Assembly: GCA_013349695.1 (NCBI GenBank) | Contig: DUZD01000204.1 | Location: forward strand, 1 to 6,235 | Source of the DNA: Rhodospirillaceae bacterium | GTDB taxonomy: Bacteria > Pseudomonadota > Alphaproteobacteria > Rhodospirillales > 2-02-FULL-58-16 | DNA: 6,235 bases | Direction: 5' to 3' | Shown: positions 1 to 6,029 of the stretch, piece by piece | Numbering within the stretch: the stretch's first letter is position 1 | Layout: every line of letters begins with the position of its first letter | Program-made: the position numbers and the translations under genes | Notes under the pieces: model-generated | What the model was told of the DNA's origin: nothing | Seen by the model: the letters and a program-made list of their open reading frames with translations, nothing else | Database searches by the model: none

Positions 1-103
1 CGTCGAGAACGCTTGACGATGTACCCGCATCGCCGGCGCGTCCGCTCCTACCGGGAGAGCGGGAAAAGCGATCGTATGGGGTCAGGAATCCCGCCGGGGT
101 GTA
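1..103. other. Noncoding or unresolved left edge downstream of the dsbA-like gene
   Basis: This stretch follows the stop codon of the DsbA-like gene, which reads leftward. I see no convincing gene start, RNA gene or rho-independent terminator. A 6-bp inverted repeat (CCGCTC at 42-47, GAGCGG at 57-62) exists, but the minus-strand T-run lies on the wrong side of it for a terminator in the direction of the dsbA-like gene. The absence of a terminator leaves room for transcription to continue into a further leftward gene outside the window. Confidence 0.4.
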
Positions 104-853
104 CTAGCCTTTTCGCGCTTCCGCCACCAGCCGCTCCAACGCTTCAAGGTCGATGGCGCCGCGCACCACGCGTTTGCCAATGATGAAGGCGGGCGTGCCG
201 GTGATCGCCAGGGCTTCGGCCAATTGGTAATTTTTTTGTATCACCCTTTCAATGCCGGGATCGGCCATGATTTGGCGCAACTTGCCGACGTCAAGACCAT
301 TTTTAGCGGCAATTTTCATCACTTTCCGCTCCGGCAATTGGCCCTTGTTCTTCATCAATGCCGAGTGAAAAGCTAGGTATTTTGCCTTGTCCAGCTTCCA
401 GACCGCCAACGCCGCCCGCGCCGCGACCATGGAATCCGGGCCGAGAATGGGGAATTCCTTAAAGGCATAACGGATTTTGCCATCGAATTTCATAAGGGTC
501 ATTAAAGTGGGGAAAACCCGCTTACAAAACCCACACCTGTAGTCGAAGAATTCGACGATGGTGATATCGCCCCTGGGATCGCCGCCAACGGGAGAGGTAG
601 GGTCGTTTTCCAGTTCGCCGCGCAGTGACGCCAGGTTTTTTTGTACCCTGTCACGGTCTTCGGCTTCCTGCCTGGCCTGCAACGCCCGGATGGCTTCAAC
701 CAGAACCTCCGGGTTGTGGAGCAAGTACTCCCGCACCACCTCCTCCACAGCCTGCTTTTGCCGAGGAGACAAAGCATCCTCGGCGGCCAGGGCCGGCAGG
801 GCGGCAAGGATGAACAGAGCGAAAAAAAACCGCGCGAAACCAACAAGACTCAT
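104..853 (-). CDS. DsbA family thiol:disulfide oxidoreductase, ScsC-like, periplasmic
   Basis: A 249-residue exported thioredoxin-fold protein that should oxidise or isomerise disulfides of secreted proteins. Residues 1-23 form a Sec signal peptide ending in ALPALA, with probable cleavage before Ala24. Residues about 28-85 are a charged helical region resembling the N-terminal domain of ScsC/Com1-type proteins, which mediates oligomerisation in known members. The thioredoxin-like domain starts near residue 95. The redox motif is Cys107-Gly-Phe-Cys110 in the context FFDYRCGFC, and the cis-proline loop is Thr220-Pro221 (TGTPAF). These are the only two cysteines, so there is no accessory disulfide. 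The ATG at 853 is preceded by AAAGG at 860-864, 6 bp away. The gene lies 165 bp behind the DUF3047 gene on the same strand and may share its transcript or have its own promoter. No DsbB or DsbD partner is in the window. The family call is firm; whether it is an oxidase or an isomerase cannot be told from sequence. Confidence 0.93.
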   Translation of the reverse strand: MSLVGFARFFFALFILAALPALAAEDALSPRQKQAVEEVVREYLLHNPEVLVEAIRALQARQEAEDRDRVQKNLASLRGELENDPTSPVGGDPRGDITIVEFFDYRCGFCKRVFPTLMTLMKFDGKIRYAFKEFPILGPDSMVAARAALAVWKLDKAKYLAFHSALMKNKGQLPERKVMKIAAKNGLDVGKLRQIMADPGIERVIQKNYQLAEALAITGTPAFIIGKRVVRGAIDLEALERLVAEARKG

Positions 854-859
854 GGCAAA

Positions 860-864
860 CCTTT
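860..864 (-). promoter_or_regulatory. Ribosome binding site of the dsbA-like gene
   Basis: Read on the minus strand this is AAAGG, 6 bp before the ATG at 853. It supports the chosen start. It sits in the loop of a short possible stem (GGCA and TGCC, 854-869) that is too weak to call a regulatory structure. Confidence 0.6.
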
Positions 865-874
865 ATGCCAAATC

Positions 875-895
875 GTTCATTAGCAAAGCATGAAC
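875..895. repeat. Inverted repeat GTTCAT-N9-ATGAAC upstream of the dsbA-like gene
   Basis: A perfect 6-bp dyad with a 9-bp spacer lies 22 to 42 bp before the dsbA-like start codon. Its position and 21-bp footprint would suit an operator bound by a dimeric regulator. No known regulator's consensus is recognised, and a 6-bp dyad can occur by chance in 165 bp. Confidence 0.3.
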
Positions 896-1018
896 TACGG
901 TCATATGATGCGCCATGCCAGGCGTGAACACAAGTTTGTCGGCCGAGTGGTCACTAAAAATTGAAGCCCCCTGTCGATATCCGCCCATTGATGGCATTGG
1001 CTGTTGAGACATCACATC

Positions 1019-1768
1019 CTAACGCGTCAGCATGATCTTCGAGACATGGGCGGCGGCGGGTGGATAGCCGCCGGCGGCCGCGATGCCGATGAACATCACC
1101 CGCACCCGGCTCAAATCATCTTCCGGCCAGACGCTGGCATAAAGTCGAGAAAGGTCGACGGCTTCCTCCCACCATTTGCCGGCGTTTTCGCGTCCCCCGC
1201 GCGCCGTGTAACGGGGGGCGTCCTGGCGGTTTCCGGAAGGATGGGACAGCTTTCCCCTCTGCAGCGCCGATTCGCCCCAGATAATGGCCAACAGCCGGTC
1301 GTGGCGCGGAAGGGTAGGCCATTGCCAACCATTTGGCATGGAGCCAAAAAGCCGAAAAAAAGACAGGTTTCTCCAACCGCTGTCTGTTGTTTTGGAGCTG
1401 TGAAAACCGATGACCAAACGCACCGGATGAACGCCGGTTGGCGGCGCCTCCATGTTCCAAGCCCAATTCAGGAAAGGCGTGGCCAGAAGCATGGCCTGGG
1501 TGCGGCGAACGAAGAAGAAGCCTTCCATTCCGTTGACCACCCGGAGCGCCGGAATATTTTCCATATAGACGACCGAGAGATGGTCCCGGGCGATGTCGCC
1601 GGAACCTTCGATCACCCAGCCATCGCGCAGGGATTCCAAGGAAGACATCGCGGCGGGATCGAGAACTTGCAGCTTTCCCAAGGGACCGATGATGGCGCGA
1701 GGAGCCGCGCAGCCCGAGAAGGCGACGACCGTCCCGGCCAGAAACGCCGCCAACATTCCTTGGCGCAT
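1019..1768 (-). CDS. DUF3047 family protein, predicted lipoprotein
   Basis: A 249-residue protein that I match to the uncharacterised DUF3047 family. Shared features are an early strand reading PALRV, a following FFFVRR-type strand, an FLNWAWN segment resembling the family's 'P.L.W.W' stretch, HPVRLVIGF, a GKWWEEAVDLSRLY segment resembling the family's 'W..E.R....DY', and a C-terminal VRVMFIGIA strand. The N-terminus MRQGMLAAFLAGTVVAFSGC is a lipoprotein signal with Cys20 as the lipidation site; Phe at -3 is an atypical lipobox residue. Cys20 is the only cysteine, which favours lipidation. The start ATG at 1768 is 12 bp after the stop of the M48 protease gene and has AGGGA about 9 bp upstream, so the two are almost certainly co-transcribed. 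The molecular function is unknown. Its membership in an envelope gene cluster suggests a periplasmic role. I am fairly sure of the family and have no evidence for an activity. Confidence 0.8.
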   Translation of the reverse strand: MRQGMLAAFLAGTVVAFSGCAAPRAIIGPLGKLQVLDPAAMSSLESLRDGWVIEGSGDIARDHLSVVYMENIPALRVVNGMEGFFFVRRTQAMLLATPFLNWAWNMEAPPTGVHPVRLVIGFHSSKTTDSGWRNLSFFRLFGSMPNGWQWPTLPRHDRLLAIIWGESALQRGKLSHPSGNRQDAPRYTARGGRENAGKWWEEAVDLSRLYASVWPEDDLSRVRVMFIGIAAAGGYPPAAAHVSKIMLTR

Positions 1769-1780
1769 TGCCGCTAGTCC

Positions 1781-3139
1781 CTACTTTTTCCTTGCCGCTT
1801 GCAGAATGTCCTGGGATTGCAGCCAGCCGACCGATCCACGGGGCAGAAGGGTCGCCGCCCGACCGGCTTGATAACGGGCGACCTTCGCCTTGCCTTTGAG
1901 CATGGCCTCCTCGGCCAGGGCCAAGGAGCTATGGCCCATCCGGCCCTGTCGGCCGTATGCGATGGCCAGTTGATGCCAAAGGAAAGGCCTTCCGCTGTCC
2001 CTATGCAAAGCCGCCCGGAAGTTCAGGATCGCCGGTTCCAGCAAAGCCGGATCGTTCATTTCCAACTGCGCCTGAGCCAAGCCGCTTCTCAGCAGAGACG
2101 AGGACGGCAGCAATTGAACGGCCCTTTCGTAAGACCCAAGGGCGACGGCCGCGCGTCCGTTCTCGAACAGCATCTGTCCTTTCAATTCGTAAAAATAAGG
2201 ATCGTCGGGGCGATCCGCGATGAGCCCGTCGATCAGACGCAAAGCTTTTTCCAGGTCCGGATGACGGTAATAGGCGATGGCCCTGGCGTAACGGGAAACG
2301 AGGCTGTCATCGGTCTCTTTGTAACGCCTGAGCGTATATGCGAGGGGCTCCAGGAAGGCATGAAGTTTGGCTCGCATGCGGGCGTGCATTTCCTGGAAGC
2401 GGCGAGGAAACGGTTTATCCTTGTTGGGCGATCTGGCCAAGTGCGCGCGGATGGCCGCCGTCCGTTCGCTGGTCAACGGGTGGCTGCGAAGATAGGGATC
2501 CTGGCGTGAAGCGCTTAACAGTTCCTGGCCGCCGAGAATGTCCAGGAACTCCAGCAATCCCCCCGCCGATATGTTGGCCGTGTCGAGAAACCTGAGCGCC
2601 GCCTGATCAGCCGCCGATTCCTGGGTGCGGCTGTAATGGAGGAGGGAACGCAGCCCGGCCTGTTTTCCGCCCAAGACGATGGCTTGCCCAACATCGGGAC
2701 GGCCGCCGATGGCGGCGGCGCCGCCGAGAACATAAGCAAGAATGGTTTGCGCCGTGCTTTTTTTCATCGCCTCGCGGATACGCCCCAAATGGCCGCCAGC
2801 GATGTGACCTGTTTCATGGGCGATGACGCCGATGATCTGGCCGGCGTTCTGGGATCTCGCCAACAGGCCGGTATTGATGAAAATTTTCTGCCCGCCGGCA
2901 ACGAAAGCGTTGAGCGAATTGTCCTTGACCAGAAAGATCTTGATATTCGAGGGCTCCAAGCCGGCTGCTTGGAATAGTGGCGTCGAATAAGCGCGGATGG
3001 TATTTTCGATCTCGGCGTCCCGGATGAACGAAAATGCGTTGGCGGGGGAGCCCGCTGGTCCCAAAAGGAAAACGGCGAAAAACACCATTACGGCGAGCGA
3101 GCAAGCAATGCGTTTCATCAAGGCCTTTAAACCCGTCAT
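1781..3139 (-). CDS. Periplasmic M48 family zinc metalloprotease with TPR domain (BepA/YfgC-like)
   Basis: A 452-residue exported peptidase. The signal peptide has Lys/Arg at residues 5-10, a hydrophobic core at 11-28 and a likely Ala-Asn-Ala cleavage site before Phe36. The zinc site is His108-Glu109-Thr-Gly-His112, with Glu174 in ESAAD as the third ligand; Asp178 is the usual conserved acid after it. His221 in SHPLTSER is the conserved HP motif that in BepA-type enzymes lies near the zinc and is linked to self-inhibition. Residues about 285-430 are TPR-like repeats, as in E. coli BepA, which helps LptD assembly and degrades stalled outer-membrane proteins. The length fits that family. The mature protein has no cysteine. 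ATG 3139 is preferred: AGGTGG lies 6 bp upstream and a candidate promoter gives a leader of about 22 nt. An in-frame ATG at 3118 is the alternative. It heads the minus-strand cluster. The family is certain; the BepA-like role in outer-membrane quality control is inferred. Confidence 0.95.
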   Translation of the reverse strand: MTGLKALMKRIACSLAVMVFFAVFLLGPAGSPANAFSFIRDAEIENTIRAYSTPLFQAAGLEPSNIKIFLVKDNSLNAFVAGGQKIFINTGLLARSQNAGQIIGVIAHETGHIAGGHLGRIREAMKKSTAQTILAYVLGGAAAIGGRPDVGQAIVLGGKQAGLRSLLHYSRTQESAADQAALRFLDTANISAGGLLEFLDILGGQELLSASRQDPYLRSHPLTSERTAAIRAHLARSPNKDKPFPRRFQEMHARMRAKLHAFLEPLAYTLRRYKETDDSLVSRYARAIAYYRHPDLEKALRLIDGLIADRPDDPYFYELKGQMLFENGRAAVALGSYERAVQLLPSSSLLRSGLAQAQLEMNDPALLEPAILNFRAALHRDSGRPFLWHQLAIAYGRQGRMGHSSLALAEEAMLKGKAKVARYQAGRAATLLPRGSVGWLQSQDILQAARKK

Positions 3140-4829
3140 ACAAAACCACCTGTTTGGCGGTGCCGGCCAAAGTAAGTGCGGAACCAGGCGGCGTCAATTC
3201 GTGGCGTGTCTTTTCGTTCTGCTGCTCGGCGCCTGCTCCCAGGGCAGTGATTGGCTGTCGATGATCACCCCCGACGAAGAGAAACCCGAAGATAAGGTGG
3301 AATTTTATCCCGGCGGCGTGGTGGCGGACGAGCCGCTCGCCGCCATGATCGGCCGTGACATCCTTACCGACGGCGGCACCGCGGCGGATGCGGCGGCGGC
3401 CGTCTATTTCGCACTCGCCGTCACCATGCCTTCCTCCGCCAGCCTCGGCGGCGGCGGCACATGCGTAGCCTGGAACCACTGGAACGGCGTCGCCGAAGCC
3501 ATCGATTTCCTGGCCCGGGCGCCACAAAAGATTCCGACGGCGGCGTCCCGTCCCAGCGCCGTTCCTGGAAACCCGCGCGGTTTTTTCGCTTTGCACAACA
3601 AATATGGGCGATTGCGTTGGGAGCGAGTGTTGGCCCCGGCGGAAACGCTGGCCCGCTTCGGTCACCCGGTGTCGCGGGCATTCGCCAACGATTTGGCATC
3701 CGTGGAAAGCGCCCTGTTGACGAAGCCGGAAACCCGGCGCGTCTTTAGCCGGGCGGACGGACGGGGATTGGTCAAGGAAGGGGAGACCATTAAGCAATTG
3801 GACTTGGCGGCGGTCTTGGAAAATCTGCGCTACCTGGGAGCGGACGATTTCTACACTGGCAAAACGGCCGCCAAACTGGTCGATGCCTTCAACCGCGCGG
3901 GCGGATCGCTGAATCTGGAAGACCTCGGCCGTTACACCCCTCGGTGGCGGCAAACCATCAGTGTTCCGTTTGATTTTCTGACCCTACATTTTGCTCCCCC
4001 GCCGGCGGCGGCGGGTGCCGTCGAGGCCGAAATCTGGGCCATGCTGACCCAAGGCGAACGTTACCAAAAGGCGTCGTCCGAGGAACAACCCCACCTTTTC
4101 GCCGAAGCCATCCTGCGCGCCTTCGCCGACCGGGGGCAATGGCTCGGGCAAGATGGAAGCAGCGCCATCGCCGTCCCCGAATTTCCATCCCGGAGACGCA
4201 TTGGGCGGCTGATGGCCAGCTATCGGCCCGAGCGTCACATCCCGGCGGCGTCGCTCGATCCGGCGCCGGTCAAACGACCTGAAAACCCCGCCGCCATCAG
4301 CTTCGTAACCTTGGATGGCGCCGGCTCGGCGGTGGCCTGCGCGTTGACCATGAACAACCGGTTCGGCACCGGACGCATCGCTCCTGGCACGGGCATTCTG
4401 CCAGCGGCGCTGCCGGGACAGGGAGGCCGCGGCCCCTTATCCCTGGGACCGGTCATTGTGGTGGATCACGAATACAAGGATTTTTACTTCGCCGCCGCCG
4501 CCAGCGGCGGTGTTACGGCGCCGACCGCCATAATAAATGTGTTGACGGAGGTCATCCTCAAAAAGCAACCGTTGAGCCAAGCCCTGACCGCCAAACGCCT
4601 CCATCATGGCGGCTTTCCCGATCTTGTCTATTACGAGCAAGGTTACGGCGAAGCGGCGCTCCAAGCCCTCATCAAACGCGGCCATCGCATTGCCGCCACC
4701 GCTGAACTGGGGCGGGTCAACGCGGCGGCCTGCGTCAGCGGCCTGCCGATCAAGCCGGGAACCTGCACACTGAAGGCGGACCCGCGCGGCTTCGGCTTGG
4801 CGGCCACCGCCGAGCGGTATGAGCAATAA
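3108..4829 (+). CDS. Gamma-glutamyltranspeptidase-like lipoprotein lacking the catalytic threonine
   Basis: From ATG 3108 this is 573 residues, the usual GGT length. A lipoprotein signal runs through TRRRQF and a Leu-rich core to the lipobox LGAC, with Cys43 lipidated. The GGT fold is clear: GRDILTDGGTAADAAAA near 82-98, Gly114-117, IDF at 132-134, TMNNRFGTG near 414-422, PGTGI at 426-430, the ASGG turn at 465-468 and the C-terminal ADPR. True GGTs cleave themselves before a Thr that then attacks glutathione. Aligned by eye with E. coli GGT, Thr391 becomes Ala396, Arg114 becomes Leu135, one of the paired serines 462/463 becomes Leu446, and the lid loop with Asp433 is missing. Asn411 (Asn416 here) and the oxyanion glycines (467-468) remain. 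Self-cleavage and normal transpeptidation therefore look impossible. The start is uncertain: 3108 overlaps the divergent protease gene by 32 bp and gives a long n-region, while GTG 3201 has AGGCGG upstream but loses the RRR. Confidence 0.88.
   Translation: MRFIKAFKPVIQNHLFGGAGQSKCGTRRRQFVACLFVLLLGACSQGSDWLSMITPDEEKPEDKVEFYPGGVVADEPLAAMIGRDILTDGGTAADAAAAVYFALAVTMPSSASLGGGGTCVAWNHWNGVAEAIDFLARAPQKIPTAASRPSAVPGNPRGFFALHNKYGRLRWERVLAPAETLARFGHPVSRAFANDLASVESALLTKPETRRVFSRADGRGLVKEGETIKQLDLAAVLENLRYLGADDFYTGKTAAKLVDAFNRAGGSLNLEDLGRYTPRWRQTISVPFDFLTLHFAPPPAAAGAVEAEIWAMLTQGERYQKASSEEQPHLFAEAILRAFADRGQWLGQDGSSAIAVPEFPSRRRIGRLMASYRPERHIPAASLDPAPVKRPENPAAISFVTLDGAGSAVACALTMNNRFGTGRIAPGTGILPAALPGQGGRGPLSLGPVIVVDHEYKDFYFAAAASGGVTAPTAIINVLTEVILKKQPLSQALTAKRLHHGGFPDLVYYEQGYGEAALQALIKRGHRIAATAELGRVNAAACVSGLPIKPGTCTLKADPRGFGLAATAERYEQ
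3146..3151 (-). promoter_or_regulatory. Ribosome binding site deciding the start of the M48 protease gene
   Basis: Read on the minus strand this is AGGTGG, 6 bp before the ATG at 3139. It is stronger than the AAAGG found before the alternative ATG at 3118, so it supports the longer protein. Confidence 0.65.
3169..3197 (-). promoter_or_regulatory. Candidate sigma-70 promoter for the M48 protease / DUF3047 operon
   Basis: On the minus strand a TTGACG hexamer (3192-3197), five of six matches to the -35 consensus, is followed after exactly 17 bp by TACTTT (3169-3174), a weak -10 with three of six matches. Transcription would begin near 3162, giving a leader of about 22 nt that contains the AGGTGG site. 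If the divergent GGT-like gene starts at 3108, this promoter lies inside its signal-peptide codons. Hexamer spacing and location support it; it is a prediction from sequence alone. Confidence 0.45.
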
Positions 4830-5997
4830 CCCCGACGGATTTCCCGTTATGGCCCTGAAAATTGCCAAACGCGGAACCATTCCGCCCTTCATCGTCATGG
4901 ACGTGATGCGCGCCGCCAACGAACGGGCGGCCGCCGGCGGCGACGTTCTTCATCTGGAAGTCGGCCAACCCAGCACCGCCGCCCCCCGTGCCGTCCTGGA
5001 GGCGGCGAAAGCGACGCTTGCCGCCGATCGCCTGGGCTATACCGACGCCTTGGGCATTCCGGCGCTGCGCCGGCGACTTGCCGATCATTACCAAAACACT
5101 TACGGCGTTTCCCTCGACCCCGGCCGCATCGCGGTTTGCACAGGCTCTTCGGGAGCCTTCATCGTCGCTTTTTTGGCCGCTTTCGAGGCCGGGGACCGTG
5201 TCGCCTTGGCCAGTCCCGGCTATCCCGCCTACCGCAATATTCTCAAAGCCCTCGATATCGAGCCGGTCAATCTGGCCTTGGGCCCGGATACCAATTTCCA
5301 GCCAACGCCGGAAGCGCTGGAACGACTCGGCGGCCGGCTTGACGGCCTGATCATCGCCAGCCCCTCGAACCCGGCCGGCACCATGATCCACCGGCACGGA
5401 CTCAAGGCGCTTGCGGCCTATTGCGCCGAAAACAGGATTCGTTTGATATCCGACGAAATCTATCATGGCATCACTTATCGGGAACCGGCGGAGACCGTTG
5501 CCGCTTTCGATTCCGAAACCATCATCATCAACAGCTTTTCGAAGTATTTCTCGATGACCGGCTGGCGGCTTGGCTGGATGGTGGTCCCGGAGAAACTGCT
5601 GCGCTCGGTGGAATGCTTGGCGCAGAATCTGTTCATCTCGCCACCGACCCTGTCCCAGCACGCGGCCATTGCGGTATTCGATTGCCGGCAAGAATTGGAC
5701 GCCAACGTCGCCCGCTACGCCCGCAACCGGGCGGTGCTCCAGGAGGAATTGCCGAAAGCCGGGTTCGACAAGCTGGCCGCCGCCGAGGGCGCTTTTTACA
5801 TTTATGCCGATGTCGCCCACTTGACCAATGACAGCGAGGATTTCTGTCAACGGATGCTGGCGGAAACCGGGGTGGCGGCGACGCCAGGGGTCGATTTCGA
5901 CCCAGAGCGCGGCAATCGATACGTCCGTTTTTCCTTTTCCGGCGCCACCGATGACATGGTGAAGGCGGCGGGCCGGCTCATTGAATGGCGGCTTTGA
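4819..5997 (+). CDS. Class I/II pyridoxal-phosphate-dependent aminotransferase
   Basis: A 392-residue cytoplasmic fold-type I aminotransferase of the AspB/AspC-like group, expected to move an amino group between an amino acid and a 2-oxo acid. Key residues are present: the phosphate-binding turn Thr108-Gly-Ser-Ser111, Tyr135 in PGYPAY stacking on the cofactor, Asn184 in SPSNPAGT, Asp212 and Tyr215 in SDEIYHG, the Schiff-base Lys242 in NSFSKYFSMTGWRLGW, and Arg370 in RYVRFSFSG, which binds the substrate carboxylate. The length is normal and no active-site residue is missing. ATG 4819 overlaps the end of the GGT-like gene by 11 bp, implying translational coupling. A GAGCGG lies only 1 bp before it, so the in-frame ATG at 4849, 9 bp after a weak GACGGA, is a reasonable alternative that would trim 10 residues. 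The substrate cannot be told from sequence. Confidence 0.95.
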   Translation: MSNNPDGFPVMALKIAKRGTIPPFIVMDVMRAANERAAAGGDVLHLEVGQPSTAAPRAVLEAAKATLAADRLGYTDALGIPALRRRLADHYQNTYGVSLDPGRIAVCTGSSGAFIVAFLAAFEAGDRVALASPGYPAYRNILKALDIEPVNLALGPDTNFQPTPEALERLGGRLDGLIIASPSNPAGTMIHRHGLKALAAYCAENRIRLISDEIYHGITYREPAETVAAFDSETIIINSFSKYFSMTGWRLGWMVVPEKLLRSVECLAQNLFISPPTLSQHAAIAVFDCRQELDANVARYARNRAVLQEELPKAGFDKLAAAEGAFYIYADVAHLTNDSEDFCQRMLAETGVAATPGVDFDPERGNRYVRFSFSGATDDMVKAAGRLIEWRL

Positions 5998-6029
5998 TCC
6001 CAACCGGTTTTGCGGACGGAACCTCGGAT

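Larger units (their letters stand above)
854..1018. other. 165-bp intergenic gap between the DUF3047 gene and the dsbA-like gene
   Basis: This gap is long compared with the 12 bp between the two upstream genes, so it may hold a promoter for the dsbA-like gene. It is visibly more AT-rich than the coding sequence around it. I could not find a convincing -35/-10 pair on the minus strand; the best attempt, a TTGTGT box, matches only three of six consensus positions. It contains the inverted repeat at 875-895 and a small CGCC/GGCG dyad at 911-924. No terminator for the DUF3047 gene is evident. Confidence 0.4.

Noticed and set aside
13..41. TTGACG at 13-18 as a plus-strand promoter -35 box
   Set aside because: No -10-like hexamer follows at 16 to 18 bp, and it would drive transcription against the dsbA-like gene.
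1004..1777. 257-codon open frame on the plus strand opposite the DUF3047 gene
   Set aside because: The minus-strand frame has a lipoprotein signal, a Shine-Dalgarno site, operon spacing and family similarity; the plus-strand frame has none of these.
2997..3107. Upstream extension of the GGT-like frame to ATG 2997
   Set aside because: These codons lie wholly inside the antisense of the M48 protease signal and mature N-terminus, and would put 80 residues before the lipobox cysteine.
2814..3953. 379-codon open frame on the minus strand across the protease/GGT-like junction
   Set aside because: It covers parts of two well-supported genes, one on each strand, and shows no domain or signal of its own.
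5998..6029. Possible bidirectional terminator between the convergent aminotransferase and RNase E genes
   Set aside because: The best stem, CCGGTT (6004-6009) with AACC (6020-6023) plus a bulge, is weak and has no T-run on either strand.
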